A program made the translations under genes and the position numbers. This document shows, one piece after another, positions 8,975 through 18,460 of a stretch of 64,000 bases of DNA. Position 1 is the stretch's first letter, and each line of letters opens with the position of its first letter. The notes below the pieces were generated by a model. That model saw only the letters and a program-made list of their open reading frames with translations. It searched no databases and was not told the DNA's origin. The DNA lies in contig CBDDGQ010000006.1 of NCBI GenBank assembly GCA_965227945.1, positions 1,178,001-1,242,000 on the forward strand, written 5' to 3'. This stretch comes from Azorhizobium sp965227945. GTDB taxonomy: Bacteria > Pseudomonadota > Alphaproteobacteria > Rhizobiales > Xanthobacteraceae.

Positions 8975-9880
8975 CTACCAGGACAGCCGCGGCATCACGG
9001 CGCGGGGACGGGCGGGACCGGCGAACAAGTGCGCCACCGCCGCCATGTCAGGGGCGGCCCCATGCTCGGACTTCAGCTCGATGGCATGGATGCCGCTGGA
9101 AATGAACAGGCTGTGAAAGCCCGCCTGGGTGGCGCCGATGATGTCGGTGCGCAGCGCATCGCCAATGGCCAGCACGCGCGGCCCGGGCGGCACTTCGTTG
9201 CGCACCGCCAGCACCCGGCGCATGGCTTCCACATAGACCGGCGGGTGCGGCTTGCCGCAATAGACCGCGTCGCCGCCCAGCTCCTCATAGAGTTCGGCCA
9301 GCGCCCCGGCGCAATAGATCAGCCGGTCGCCGCGCTCCACCACCAGATCGGGATTGGCGCACACCAGGGTCAGCCCGCGGTCGCGCAACGTGGTGAGCAG
9401 GGGCCGGTAGTCGTCCGGGGTCTCCACCTCGTCAATGAACAGGCCGGTGCAAACAATCAGATCCGCCTCGTCCTGCCCGGCGATGGTGACGTCCAGGCCG
9501 TCATAGGTGCCCAGGTCCCGCTGCGGACCGAGGTGGAACACCCGGGCCCCTGCCCGCCCGGCCAGGACCGCGCGGGTGACGTCGCCCGAGGTGACGATGC
9601 CGTCATAGGCGTCGCGCGACACGCCCATGCCGTCCAGCATGGTGGCGACAAAGGCGTTCGGCCGCGGCGCGTTGGACACCAGGAACACGCTCACCCCGTG
9701 ACCGCGGGCATGCTCCAGCGCAGCGCAGGCGGCGGGAAAGGCGGTGACGCCATTATGGATGACCCCCCAGACGTCGCACAGGATCACGTCGTAATCGCCG
9801 ACGATCTGCGACAGGCCGGGCAGCAGCGGCGCCACGAACGGCAGAACAACGGGATCGTGCGGCGACGGCGCGTCGGCCAT
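8975..9880 (-). CDS. HAD-IIA family hydrolase (TIGR01459 type)
   Basis: A 301-residue NagD-like phosphatase of the HAD superfamily. Motif I is CDVWGVIHNG with nucleophile Asp36. The second Asp of the usual DxD is Trp, as is characteristic of this subfamily. Motif II (VFLVSNAPRP) and motif III/IV (GKPHPPVYVEAM, then AIGDALRTDIIGA) are present. The start MADAPSPH has a strong ribosome-binding site (GGAGAGG) just upstream. Substrate unknown; probably a sugar or nucleotide phosphate. It lies upstream of ribF. Confidence 0.88.
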   Translation of the reverse strand: MADAPSPHDPVVLPFVAPLLPGLSQIVGDYDVILCDVWGVIHNGVTAFPAACAALEHARGHGVSVFLVSNAPRPNAFVATMLDGMGVSRDAYDGIVTSGDVTRAVLAGRAGARVFHLGPQRDLGTYDGLDVTIAGQDEADLIVCTGLFIDEVETPDDYRPLLTTLRDRGLTLVCANPDLVVERGDRLIYCAGALAELYEELGGDAVYCGKPHPPVYVEAMRRVLAVRNEVPPGPRVLAIGDALRTDIIGATQAGFHSLFISSGIHAIELKSEHGAAPDMAAVAHLFAGPARPRAVMPRLSW

Positions 9881-10092
9881 GGGAACCTCTCCGGGTGACG
9901 GGAACGGGCGCGCCCAGGTGCCACGGCCCGGCCGCCGCCACAAGGCCCAGCGGCGCAGAGCCGGTGCGCGCCGCGCGAACCCCGGACCCTGAGCCGGCGG
10001 CTCCGCTTCTTTTCTGGCCCGATCCCCCGCGCCCCTTTTCATCCGCCGACCCGCCGCTAGCATCCCGGCGCACTTGCCACAGGAGAGGTACC

Positions 10093-10899
10093 GTGACCGG
10101 ATTTCACCCCCCAGCCCTGACCACGGCCCGCAGCTCCGGCCCCGCGCGCCGCGGCGCGAAGGTCAGCGCGATCGCGGCTGCCGCCGTCTGCGGTGCCACC
10201 CTCATGGCCGCCCCACCGGTGCTGGCCCAGACCGCGCCGGCGCCGGCGGCGACCGCTGCACCGGCGGCCCCCCAGGGGCACGGATCCGGGCCAACGCGCA
10301 ATGCGCGCTATTGCGAACTGCTGCCCATCTCCATCGGCCTCGACGGCCTCTCCGCCCAGGTGTTCAACACCTTGGGCCAGAGCGACTGCCCGCAGGCCAA
10401 TTGGGAGAGCCTGACCGACAGCGAACTGCGCAAGGCCTTTGATTCCCTCTACACCGTGCGCAACGGGCCGCGCTTCTTCATCATGGACCAGATCATCGCC
10501 TCCGGCGCCACCCTCAAGGGCGAGGTGGTGACGGTCAACGGCATCGCGCTGGAGAAGCGCGCCGACGTCCAGCTCTCCTTGTCCGAACTGCGCGAAAAGC
10601 CGTATCAGGAGGTGGTGATCGATCGCAGCACCGTCTATCGCTTCGACGCCGGCAAGCCGACCTTTCAGCTCAGCGCGCCGGACGGGTCGATCTACGTGAT
10701 GCAGGCCTATGCCCAGATCGTGGACCCCAAGCTCACCTATGCCGACCTGCCCACGCTCGGCGCCAAGCTGAAGCTGCCGGCGGGGTGGACCTATGCCATG
10801 CAGACCCCAGCCCAGGAGCTGGTCCTCACCGCCGACGGCAAGGCAACCGTGCTGCAGGACGACCTGAAGAACACCTACCAGAAGATCATCCGGAAGTAG
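10093..10899 (+). CDS. Hypothetical exported protein
   Basis: A 268-residue protein read from a GTG at 10093, which is preceded by AGGAGAGG at spacing 4; no in-frame ATG is well placed. After a basic N-terminus there is a hydrophobic segment (SAIAAAAVCGATLMAA) and a likely signal-peptidase site after VLAQ, then an Ala/Pro-rich linker. The mature part contains two Cys residues and regular beta-rich sequence, without a motif I recognise. It is convergent with murD, separated by a long hairpin. Probably periplasmic; function unknown. Confidence 0.7.
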   Translation: MTGFHPPALTTARSSGPARRGAKVSAIAAAAVCGATLMAAPPVLAQTAPAPAATAAPAAPQGHGSGPTRNARYCELLPISIGLDGLSAQVFNTLGQSDCPQANWESLTDSELRKAFDSLYTVRNGPRFFIMDQIIASGATLKGEVVTVNGIALEKRADVQLSLSELREKPYQEVVIDRSTVYRFDAGKPTFQLSAPDGSIYVMQAYAQIVDPKLTYADLPTLGAKLKLPAGWTYAMQTPAQELVLTADGKATVLQDDLKNTYQKIIRK

Positions 10900-10907
10900 G
10901 GACGCCG

Positions 10908-10947
10908 CCCGATCTCTTGCGCCGGTGCGCCGGTGCAAGAGATCGGG
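10908..10947. terminator. Bidirectional terminator hairpin
   Basis: A 13-bp perfect inverted repeat (CCCGATCTCTTGC at 10908-10920, GCAAGAGATCGGG at 10935-10947). An inner CCGG/CCGG pair closes a TGCG loop, giving about 18 paired positions in all. It fills the gap between two convergent genes and has no long T-run on either side. Confidence 0.75.
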
Positions 10948-12348
10948 TCACGCCGGCACCGCCTCTGGCGGCAGCGCCTGCACCAGGTCGCGGAAGGCAT
11001 CGCCCCGCACCTCGAAATTGGGATACTGGTCGAAACTGGCGCAGGCCGGCGACAGCAGCACCACCGGATCGGGCACGCCGGAGGCCGCCGCATCGCGGGC
11101 GGCGGCGGCGACCGCCTTGTCCAGGGTGCCCACCACCTCATGGGGCACAGCGGCGCCAAGGGTGGCGGCGAAATCGGCGGCGGCCTCGCCGATCAGATAG
11201 GCCTTGCGCACCCGCGGGAAGAACGGCGCCAGCGGCGTGATGCCGCCGGCCTTGGGCTTGCCGCCGGCGATCCAGAACACATTGTCGAAGCTGGCCAGGG
11301 CCCGCTCCGCCGCATCCGCATTGGTGGCCTTGCTGTCATTGACGAACAAGACCGGCCCGCGGGTCCCCACCTGCTCCATGCGGTGGGCAAGGCCGGGAAA
11401 GCGCGTCATGCCCACGGCGATCACTTCATACGCCAGCCCGATGGCATGGGCCGCCGCGAACGCCGCCGCCGCATTCTGCGCATTGTGCGCGCCGCGCAGG
11501 GAGCCGATGCCAGCGAGCGGCAGGCGGAAGCGCTCCACGCCGCCTTCGCTCACCACCAGCGTCTCGCCGTCCAGCCAGATGCCGTCGGCCAGCACGCGCT
11601 TGACGGAAATGCGCACCACATGCTGGCCGCGGGCTTCCGCCCGATCGGCGATGGCGCGGGAAAAATCGTCATCCACCCCCACCACCGCGGTGCCGCCCGG
11701 CTGCACGCCGGCGATCAGCCGCTCCTTGATGGCGGCGTACTGGGTGATGTCGCCGTGGCGATCCAGATGGTCCGGCGTGAGGTTGAGATGCACGCCCACG
11801 GACGGATCGAGGCCGGGGGCGAGATCGATCTGGTAGGAGGAGCACTCGATCACATGCACCCGCCCGGACTTGGGCGGCTCCAGGGACAGGATGGCGGTGC
11901 CGATATTGCCGCCCATCTGCACATCGCGCCCGCCCACCTTCAGCAGATGCGAGATCAGCGCCGTGGTGGTGGATTTGCCATTGGTACCGGTGATGGCGAC
12001 GAAGGCCGAGGTGCGGTTGAGCGCCTTGCGGGCGCGGCAGAACAATTCGATGTCGCCGATCACCTCGACGCTGGCGGCGCGGGCCAGCGCCACCGACCAG
12101 TGGGGCGCGGGATGGGTGAGCGGCACGCCCGGCGCCAGCACCAGCGCGGCAAGGGTGCTCCAGTCGAGCGTCCGCAGATCGGTGACGGTGAGGCCGGCGG
12201 CGGTGGCCCGCTCGCGCCCGGTGGCGCCGTCGTCGAACGCCACCACCTGGGCGCCGCCGGCCACCAGCGCCTGCGCCGTGGCCAGACCCGAGCCGCCGAG
12301 CCCGAACACGGCCACGGTGCGATCCTTGAACGAAGTGACGGGAATCAT
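10948..12348 (-). CDS. murD: UDP-N-acetylmuramoyl-L-alanine--D-glutamate ligase
   Basis: A 466-residue Mur ligase adding D-glutamate to UDP-MurNAc-L-Ala in the cytoplasm. The N-terminal UDP-binding Rossmann region (FGLGGSGLATAQAL) comes first, then the ATP P-loop GTNGKST and the central NLTPDHLDRH motif, and the C-terminal domain has NDSKATNADA. The start MIPVTSF is preferred to MQGFMIPV four codons earlier; neither has a strong ribosome-binding site. The gene stands alone here: its usual partners (mraY, ftsW, murG, murC) are not in the window. Confidence 0.95.
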   Translation of the reverse strand: MIPVTSFKDRTVAVFGLGGSGLATAQALVAGGAQVVAFDDGATGRERATAAGLTVTDLRTLDWSTLAALVLAPGVPLTHPAPHWSVALARAASVEVIGDIELFCRARKALNRTSAFVAITGTNGKSTTTALISHLLKVGGRDVQMGGNIGTAILSLEPPKSGRVHVIECSSYQIDLAPGLDPSVGVHLNLTPDHLDRHGDITQYAAIKERLIAGVQPGGTAVVGVDDDFSRAIADRAEARGQHVVRISVKRVLADGIWLDGETLVVSEGGVERFRLPLAGIGSLRGAHNAQNAAAAFAAAHAIGLAYEVIAVGMTRFPGLAHRMEQVGTRGPVLFVNDSKATNADAAERALASFDNVFWIAGGKPKAGGITPLAPFFPRVRKAYLIGEAAADFAATLGAAVPHEVVGTLDKAVAAAARDAAASGVPDPVVLLSPACASFDQYPNFEVRGDAFRDLVQALPPEAVPA

Positions 12349-12671
12349 GAAACCCTGCATCCGTGCGCAAGCGCCCGTCCCCTCCGGGGCGGGTCGTCGT
12401 GAAAGCGGCGGGAAGCGCGCCCGCCCGTCCGGCGGAGCGACGCCGGGCCAACGCCCGGCTCCCGGGGCGCGCGGCCCCGAAGCGGAGCCGGCGAACCGGC
12501 GGGAGAATACCGTCTTGCGCGCCGCCGTCGAGGTGGGAGGATGGCGGGGCCGCACCATCGCCCGGTCGCATTTGGCAGGCATGGCAGAATCGCGCCATTG
12601 AGACCGCGCCCGCGCTGCTCTAGGTTCGCGCTTCGTTCCGAATTTCGTGTGCCTCGACAGAAGGAAACATC
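12349..12671. other. Divergent promoter region of murD and tex
   Basis: 323 bp without a supportable gene. On the murD side there are GC-rich hairpins (GCCGGGC-CAAC-GCCCGGC at 12442-12459 and CGGGGC-GCGCG-GCCCCG at 12463-12479) that would lie in the murD leader if transcription starts beyond them. The stretch next to tex is less GC-rich and ends in GAAGGAAAC, which carries the tex ribosome-binding site. No promoter motif stands out. Confidence 0.5.
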
Positions 12672-15020
12672 ATGGCTGTCCCGTCCGCTGACATCGCCCG
12701 CATCATCGCCGGCGAGATCGCCGCGAAGCCCGCCCAGGTGGCGGCGGCGATTGGGCTGCTGGACGAAGGCGCCACGGTTCCCTTCATCGCCCGCTACCGC
12801 AAGGAAGCCACCGACGGGCTGGACGACACCCAGTTGCGCACCTTGGAGGAGCGCCTGTCCTATCTGCGCGAGCTGGAAGCCCGCCGGGCCAGCGTGCGCC
12901 AGTCCATCGACAGCCAGGGCAAGCTTACCGATGAACTGAGCGCCAAGATCGCCGCCGCCGCCACCAAGGCGGAGCTGGAAGACCTGTACCTGCCCTACAA
13001 GACCAAGCGCCGCACCAAGGCCGAGATCGCCCGCGAGCGCGGCCTCGGGCCGCTGGTGGAGGCGATCCTCGCTGATCGGACCGTCGAGCCGGCGACGCTG
13101 GCCGCCCGCTTCCTCACCGAAGAAGTGCCGGACACCAAGGCGGCGCTGGATGGCGCCCGCGACATATTGGTGGAGATGTTCGCGGAGAATGCGGATCTGG
13201 TGGGCCGCCTGCGCACTCACATGCGCACCAATGCCCGGCTGGTGTCCAAGGTCATCCCCGGCAAGGAAGAGGCGGGGGCCAAGTTCCGCGATTATTTCGA
13301 CCATGCGGAGCGCTGGTCCCAGGTGCCGAGCCACCGGGCGCTGGCCATGCTGCGCGGGCGTAACGAGGAGTTCCTGGCCCTCGATCTGGAAGTGGATTGG
13401 GACGACCCTTCCCCCATCAAGCCGGTGGAGCGGATGATCGCCGCCGCCTACAATGTCGGCAACGGGCCGGGCGACGCCTTCCTGCGCGATGTGGCGCGCT
13501 GGGCCTGGCGCGTGAAGCTCTCCCTGCATCTGTCCATCGACCTCATGACCGCCATGACCGAGCGGGCCGAGGAAGAAGCGATCCGGGTGTTCGCCCGCAA
13601 TCTCAAGGACCTGCTGCTGGCGGCCCCGGCCGGCTCGCGCACCACCATGGGCCTTGATCCCGGCATCCGCACCGGGGTGAAGGTGGCGGTGGTGGACGGC
13701 ACCGGCAAAGTGCTGGAGACCAGCACCATCTATCCGTTCCAGCCCAAGAACGATCTGATGGGCGCCAGCGCGCAGATCGCCCACCTGATTGCCAAGCATA
13801 AGGTGGAGCTGATCGCCATCGGCAACGGCACCGCCAGCCGCGAAACCGAGAAACTGGCCGCCGACGTCATCGCAAAAATGCCTGCGCCAAAGCCCCGCAC
13901 CGTGGTGGTGAGCGAAGCCGGCGCCTCGGTCTATTCCGCCTCCGCTTTGGCGGCGGCGGAAATGCCGGATCTGGACGTGTCACTGCGCGGCGCGGTGTCC
14001 ATCGCCCGCCGGCTCCAGGACCCACTGGCGGAACTGGTGAAGATCGAGCCCAAGGCCATCGGGGTGGGCCAATATCAGCACGACGTGGACCAGAGCCGCC
14101 TCGCCAAGGGCCTCGACGCGGTGGTGGAAGATGCGGTGAATGCAGTCGGCGTCGATCTCAACACCGCCTCGGCGCCGCTGCTTTCGCGCATCTCGGGCCT
14201 GGGACCGGCCTTGGCGGACGCCATCGTCGCCCATCGCGACGCGGTGGGGGCGTTCTCCAATCGCAAGGAGCTGCTGAAGGTCGCCCGCCTCGGGCCGCGC
14301 ACGTTCGAGCTGTGCGCCGGCTTCCTGCGCATCTCCGGCGGCAAGGAGCCGCTGGATGCCTCCAGCGTGCATCCGGAAGCCTATGGTCTCGCCAAGAAAA
14401 TCATCGCCGCCTGCGGACGCGACGTGCGCGCGCTCATGGGCGACAGCGCCACGCTGAAGAGCCTCGACGCCGCCGCTTTCGTGGACGAGCGCTTCGGCCT
14501 GCCCACGGTGCGGGACATTCTTGCCGAGCTGGAAAAGCCCGCCCGCGATCCCCGCCCGGAGTTCAAGACCGCCACCTTCGCGGAGGGGGTCAACACCATG
14601 GGCGATCTCAAGCCCGGCATGCTGCTGGAAGGCACGGTGACCAATGTGGCCGCCTTCGGCGCCTTCGTGGACATCGGCGTCCACCAGGACGGTCTGGTGC
14701 ATGTCTCAGCGCTCGCCGACCGCTTCGTGAAGGACCCGCACGACGTGGTCAAAGCCGGCGACGTGGTGAAGGTGCGGGTGGTGGAGGTGGATGTGCAGCG
14801 CAAGCGCATCGCCCTCTCCATGCGCAAGGACGGTGGCGAGGCCGGCGCGTCCGGTGCCCGCCCCCAGGGCGGCCCGCCGCAAGGGCGCCCGCTGCCCGGC
14901 GGCAAGTTCAGCACAGGTCCGAAGCCTGCCGCCGGCGGCGACAACCGCCGACCCCAGCCCCCCGCCGACGGCCCGCTGGCCGCAGCGCTGGCGGAGGCCA
15001 TGCGGCGCAAGGGCGGCTGA
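12672..15020 (+). CDS. tex: Tex family RNA-binding transcriptional accessory protein
   Basis: A 782-residue Tex protein, normal in length and domain order. It has a helical N-terminal region, a YqgF-type RNase H-like domain (GLDPGIRTGVKVAVVDG, about residue 328), a helix-hairpin-helix region (SRISGLGPALADAIVAHRD, about residue 508), and a C-terminal S1 domain (GTVTNVAAFGAFVDIGVHQD, about residue 655). A Gly/Pro-rich tail follows. Tex binds nucleic acid and affects transcription and stress tolerance. The start is preceded by AGAAGGAAAC. Confidence 0.96.
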   Translation: MAVPSADIARIIAGEIAAKPAQVAAAIGLLDEGATVPFIARYRKEATDGLDDTQLRTLEERLSYLRELEARRASVRQSIDSQGKLTDELSAKIAAAATKAELEDLYLPYKTKRRTKAEIARERGLGPLVEAILADRTVEPATLAARFLTEEVPDTKAALDGARDILVEMFAENADLVGRLRTHMRTNARLVSKVIPGKEEAGAKFRDYFDHAERWSQVPSHRALAMLRGRNEEFLALDLEVDWDDPSPIKPVERMIAAAYNVGNGPGDAFLRDVARWAWRVKLSLHLSIDLMTAMTERAEEEAIRVFARNLKDLLLAAPAGSRTTMGLDPGIRTGVKVAVVDGTGKVLETSTIYPFQPKNDLMGASAQIAHLIAKHKVELIAIGNGTASRETEKLAADVIAKMPAPKPRTVVVSEAGASVYSASALAAAEMPDLDVSLRGAVSIARRLQDPLAELVKIEPKAIGVGQYQHDVDQSRLAKGLDAVVEDAVNAVGVDLNTASAPLLSRISGLGPALADAIVAHRDAVGAFSNRKELLKVARLGPRTFELCAGFLRISGGKEPLDASSVHPEAYGLAKKIIAACGRDVRALMGDSATLKSLDAAAFVDERFGLPTVRDILAELEKPARDPRPEFKTATFAEGVNTMGDLKPGMLLEGTVTNVAAFGAFVDIGVHQDGLVHVSALADRFVKDPHDVVKAGDVVKVRVVEVDVQRKRIALSMRKDGGEAGASGARPQGGPPQGRPLPGGKFSTGPKPAAGGDNRRPQPPADGPLAAALAEAMRRKGG

Positions 15021-15083
15021 GCCAAGCGAGGCGCCGGTCCTGTCTGGCGCCTCTGTTCCCAACCCACGGACGAGGAGGGCTGC

Positions 15084-15788
15084 ATGCCGCAAAAGGTCAT
15101 CGGACTGCTGGGCGGCATGAGCTGGGAAAGCTCGGCGGAATATTACCGCATCATCAACACGCAGGTGCGCGACCGGCTGGGCGGGCTGCATTCGGCCCGC
15201 TGCCTCCTGTGGTCGTTCGATTTCGCCGACATCGAGACCTTGCAGGCGGCCGACCGCTGGGACGCGGCGACCGCATTGATGATCGATGCCGCCCAGCGCC
15301 TGGAGCGCGGCGGGGCGGATGTCCTGGTGATCTGCACCAACACCATGCACCGCATGGCCGATGCGGTGCAGGCAGAGGTCAGCATCCCCTTGCTGCATAT
15401 CGCCGATCCGACGGCCGCGCGCATCCGCGCCGCTGGGCTGTCGCGCGTGGGTTTGCTGGGCACGGCCTTCACCATGGAGCAGGAGTTCTACAAGGGCCGG
15501 CTCATCGCCCGGCACGGATTGGACGTGCTGGTGCCGGAAACGGACGACCGCGCCCTGGTGCATCGGGTGATCTATGACGAACTGGTGCAGGGCCGCATCG
15601 AGCCGGCTTCGCGGCGGGCCTATGCGGGCGTGATCGACCGCCTGGTGGCGCGCGGCGCGCAGGCCATCATTCTCGGCTGCACCGAGATCATGCTGCTGGT
15701 GCGCCCGCAGGACAGCCCGGTGCCGCTGTTCGACACCACCGCCCTGCATGCGCAAGCCGCCGTGGACTGGTCGCTGGCGCCGGACTGA
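15084..15788 (+). CDS. Aspartate/glutamate racemase family protein
   Basis: A 234-residue cofactor-independent amino-acid racemase. The fold is a duplicated domain with one catalytic Cys in each half: CTNTMH at about residue 84 and GCTEI at about 193. The N-terminal GLLGGMSWESS loop is typical of the aspartate racemase/YgeA group. The start has a strong ribosome-binding site (GAGGAGGG). It lies 63 bp downstream of tex on the same strand. The exact amino acid is uncertain. A GC-rich dyad just after the stop (15789-15809) may terminate transcription. Confidence 0.88.
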   Translation: MPQKVIGLLGGMSWESSAEYYRIINTQVRDRLGGLHSARCLLWSFDFADIETLQAADRWDAATALMIDAAQRLERGGADVLVICTNTMHRMADAVQAEVSIPLLHIADPTAARIRAAGLSRVGLLGTAFTMEQEFYKGRLIARHGLDVLVPETDDRALVHRVIYDELVQGRIEPASRRAYAGVIDRLVARGAQAIILGCTEIMLLVRPQDSPVPLFDTTALHAQAAVDWSLAPD

Positions 15789-16049
15789 CGCGGCGCCGGC
15801 GCCACCGCGGCGAGGGTCGGCAGGACGCCGGCCAGCCGGTCTTCGGCCAGGTGCCGCTCCGGTCAAGCCCGCCGCAGGCGCATGGGCATGAGGGTCGGCA
15901 CCGATGGCGCGGCGGGACGCCCGCAGCGGGACAGTCACCTGGTCACAGCAACGGTGACGCCTCGGCCACCGGCGCCGGCATAGGTGAGGTCCCACGGCTG
16001 ACGATCCCAAGCGCGGGAGCTGCGTTCACGAGCCCCGAGTGAAGCCCCG

Positions 16050-16360
16050 TCAGCGCATCCAGGGCAAGACGAGGCGGCGCGTGGACGAGGCTTGGTGGAC
16101 AGAGGCCTGCAAGCGCTGCACCGCTTCATCCCGCTCCGCCTCCGCGCCGGCCGCGCGGGACACGGCCACGTCCCGTAACGCCGCAAGGGCGGCCCGCTGC
16201 ACCTCTAGATCTGCCGCAGCCGCCTGCGCAGCCAGCAACTGATGCGCCAAGGTATCCCGTGCGGATATTGCCGCATCCGCTTGCCGGGCGCTTGCAGTCA
16301 CTTCGGCGGCGAGATCCTCAAGACGTGCGGTCAGTGCCGCGCCGTCCGCCTGTGCCGCAG
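16050..16360 (-). pseudogene. Out-of-frame 3' end of the coiled-coil gene
   Basis: Minus-strand frame ending VLPWMR before a TGA at 16050. For about 100 residues it has the same Ala/Glu/Arg/Leu heptad character as the adjacent protein (LTARLEDLAAEVTASARQAD and onward). Upstream of about 16360 the frame loses this character, exactly where the 16331-18460 frame also loses it and stops. A single missing base near 16350-16365 explains both. Restored, the gene would run 16050-18460 and encode about 803 residues. Confidence 0.7.
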
Positions 16361-18460
16361 AAGCGCATCGCGCTCGACGGTGAGCTGCGCCTGATGGGCA
16401 CGCAGGCCAGCGAGCGCCGCCGCATGGTCCGAAAGGGCGGCGGTCAGCGCAGCGCTGGCCGCCACCTGCGCAGCGACGAGGACGTCCCGCTCGGTGGCCC
16501 AATCCCGCGCGGCGGCTTCCAACTCGGTGACGTGGCGCGCCATCACCACCCGCTCCGCCGCCGCGGCATCCGCTTCCGCCACCTGCGCGGCAACGGCGGC
16601 CTGCGCCTCGCTCAATTGGTGCGCCAGATCCTCACGCGCCATTTCCGCGGCAGACGCCCGGCCAACAACCGCCTCGGCCTCGACCACCAGCACCGCGATG
16701 CGGGCTTCCAGGACGTCAATGGTCGCCTTTGCCCCGCTCAGCTGGTGTGTCAGATCCTCCCGCGCCGTCTCCGCCGCAGCCGCCCGCCCGACAGCCGCCT
16801 CGGCCTCCGCCGCCAGCGTCGCGCTCCGGGCTTCCAGGGCGGCAATGGTCGCCTGCGCCGCGCTCAGTTGCTGCGCCAGATCCTCCCGCGCCGACTCCGC
16901 CGCAGCCGCCCGCCCGACAGCCGGCTCGACCTCCGCCGCCAGCGCCGCGCTCCGGGCCTCCAGGGCGGCACCGGCCGCTTGCGCCGCGCTCAGTTGCTGC
17001 GCCAGATCCTCCCGCGCCGACTCCGCCGCAGACGCCCGCCCGACAGCCGCCTCGGCCTCCGCCGCCAGCGTCGCGCTCCGGGCTTCCAGGCCGGCGATGG
17101 CGGCCTGCGCCCCGCTCAATTGGTGCGCCAGATCCTCCCGTGCCGTCTCCGCCGCAGACGCCCGCCCGACGGCCGCCTCGGCCTCCGCCGCCAGCGCGGC
17201 GCTGCGCGCGTCCAGCGCGGCGATGGCGGCCAGCGCCCCGCTCAATTGGTGCGCCAGCGCGTCGCGCTCGGGGAGAAGGCCCGCGGTGGCATCGGCTCGC
17301 CGGTTGGCCTCCGCCAGCTGCGCACCAAACACGCGGCGGTTGCCAGCCACGAAGAATTCATGCCGCTGCCACTCAGCCACAGCGGCGTCCTTCATGGTCT
17401 CCACGAAATCGGCACTCTGCTGCGTGTAGCAGGTGGCGCGGATCATCTTGGTGAATTGCCCCAGAGTATCCACCACACTCTGCACAGAGCGGACCTCAAG
17501 GGGCGAGATCTCGAAGCGGGGGCTGGCGTCCGACAAATCCACCGGCGCGCCGACCATATGCGAGAGCTGCGCCCCCACCGTGCGCTGCAGATCCGGTCGG
17601 CTGGTCAAGGCGGTCACGTCCACCACCAGATCGCTGTCGGCATAGGCATGGGCGGAGACATACAGGTGCAGCAGCAAGAACGCCTGGAACAGCATTTCGT
17701 CGGTCGGCGAGATGGTGCGCCGCGCCGACCAGTCATCGACCATGGCCAGGAACGGATCGTGCCGGGACCCTTTAAGCGTGGCGTCGATCGTGTTCAGGAA
17801 ATAGGGGTTTCCCGCCATCGCCTGCCCGGCATAGGAGGCCCATTGGTGGAACAGATTGCGATGGGCAAACACCGCGCGGCCCCCGAAGGCTTTGCGCAGG
17901 GCGCGGACCCGCCCAAGGGTGCGGGTGCAGGTGAGCACGGGGATCTTGCGGCTGGCATAAGCATGGGAGATCAGCAGTTCGACATAGGCCTTCTCCTCCG
18001 GGTCCAGCTCGCCATCCAGACCGCCGGAGGGAATGAACGACTCCAGGGCCATGCGCGGAGATAAGCCGGCGATTCCGCCGCCGGCTTTGAACAGCGGCAG
18101 GTATTCCAGGAAATAAGGTGCGGTTGCGGGATGCTTGGAGTCCCAAAACATGTAGTCGCAGGTGGCGACGTCGCTGATCCCGAACTTCGCCAGTCCCTCG
18201 TTGAAAATCTCATAATAGGCCAGCGTGTGCGGACTGACGCGCAGCTTGCTCCACAGCCAGGTGCTGGAGGTGCGGAAGCTCGAATGCAGGAAGATTGGCG
18301 AGACATCCAGCTGCGCGACCGATTGCGGCGTCTTCCTGCCGGCCGCCGCCGGAAGGCGGGCAAGCGCCCCACCCGGCGCCTCGTCCCGGCGCGCGCGACG
18401 CGGCCGGGCACGCGCGGCAGCAAACAGGATGAGCCCGGGGTCCCGGGTCAGTGTTGCCAT
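16331..18460 (-). CDS. Sulfotransferase-like protein with long repetitive coiled coil, frameshifted at 3' end
   Basis: A 709-residue frame. After a basic, disordered start, residues ~55-370 look like a sulfotransferase-type domain: FLHSSFRTSSTWLWSKL resembles the PAPS-binding loop, and the later FAHRNLFHQWASYAGQAM resembles the second PAPS-binding region. No specific substrate is suggested. From about residue 390 the protein is a coiled coil made of six 42-residue (six-heptad) repeats of the type REDLAHQLSGAQAAIAGLEA, encoded by 126-bp DNA repeats. The frame ends abruptly in RHRRTARH while the coiled-coil sequence continues in the next frame, so the gene carries a frameshift or the assembly has a one-base error. 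It stands alone, downstream of a 555-bp intergenic region. Confidence 0.7.
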   Translation of the reverse strand: MATLTRDPGLILFAAARARPRRARRDEAPGGALARLPAAAGRKTPQSVAQLDVSPIFLHSSFRTSSTWLWSKLRVSPHTLAYYEIFNEGLAKFGISDVATCDYMFWDSKHPATAPYFLEYLPLFKAGGGIAGLSPRMALESFIPSGGLDGELDPEEKAYVELLISHAYASRKIPVLTCTRTLGRVRALRKAFGGRAVFAHRNLFHQWASYAGQAMAGNPYFLNTIDATLKGSRHDPFLAMVDDWSARRTISPTDEMLFQAFLLLHLYVSAHAYADSDLVVDVTALTSRPDLQRTVGAQLSHMVGAPVDLSDASPRFEISPLEVRSVQSVVDTLGQFTKMIRATCYTQQSADFVETMKDAAVAEWQRHEFFVAGNRRVFGAQLAEANRRADATAGLLPERDALAHQLSGALAAIAALDARSAALAAEAEAAVGRASAAETAREDLAHQLSGAQAAIAGLEARSATLAAEAEAAVGRASAAESAREDLAQQLSAAQAAGAALEARSAALAAEVEPAVGRAAAAESAREDLAQQLSAAQATIAALEARSATLAAEAEAAVGRAAAAETAREDLTHQLSGAKATIDVLEARIAVLVVEAEAVVGRASAAEMAREDLAHQLSEAQAAVAAQVAEADAAAAERVVMARHVTELEAAARDWATERDVLVAAQVAASAALTAALSDHAAALAGLRAHQAQLTVERDALLRHRRTARH
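16600..17300. repeat. Six tandem 126-bp repeats inside a coiled-coil gene
   Basis: The marker AGATCCTC, the complement of codons for the start of each repeat, occurs at 16626, 16752, 16878, 17004 and 17130, and in diverged form at 17256. The spacing is exactly 126 bp each time. Each unit encodes 42 residues, six heptads. The central copies are nearly identical in long stretches, so unequal recombination between them is possible. Confidence 0.9.

Noticed and set aside
8975..9880. HAD hydrolase lacking the second Asp of DxD (DVW)
   Set aside because: Trp at this place is normal for this NagD-like subfamily, so it is not evidence of inactivation.
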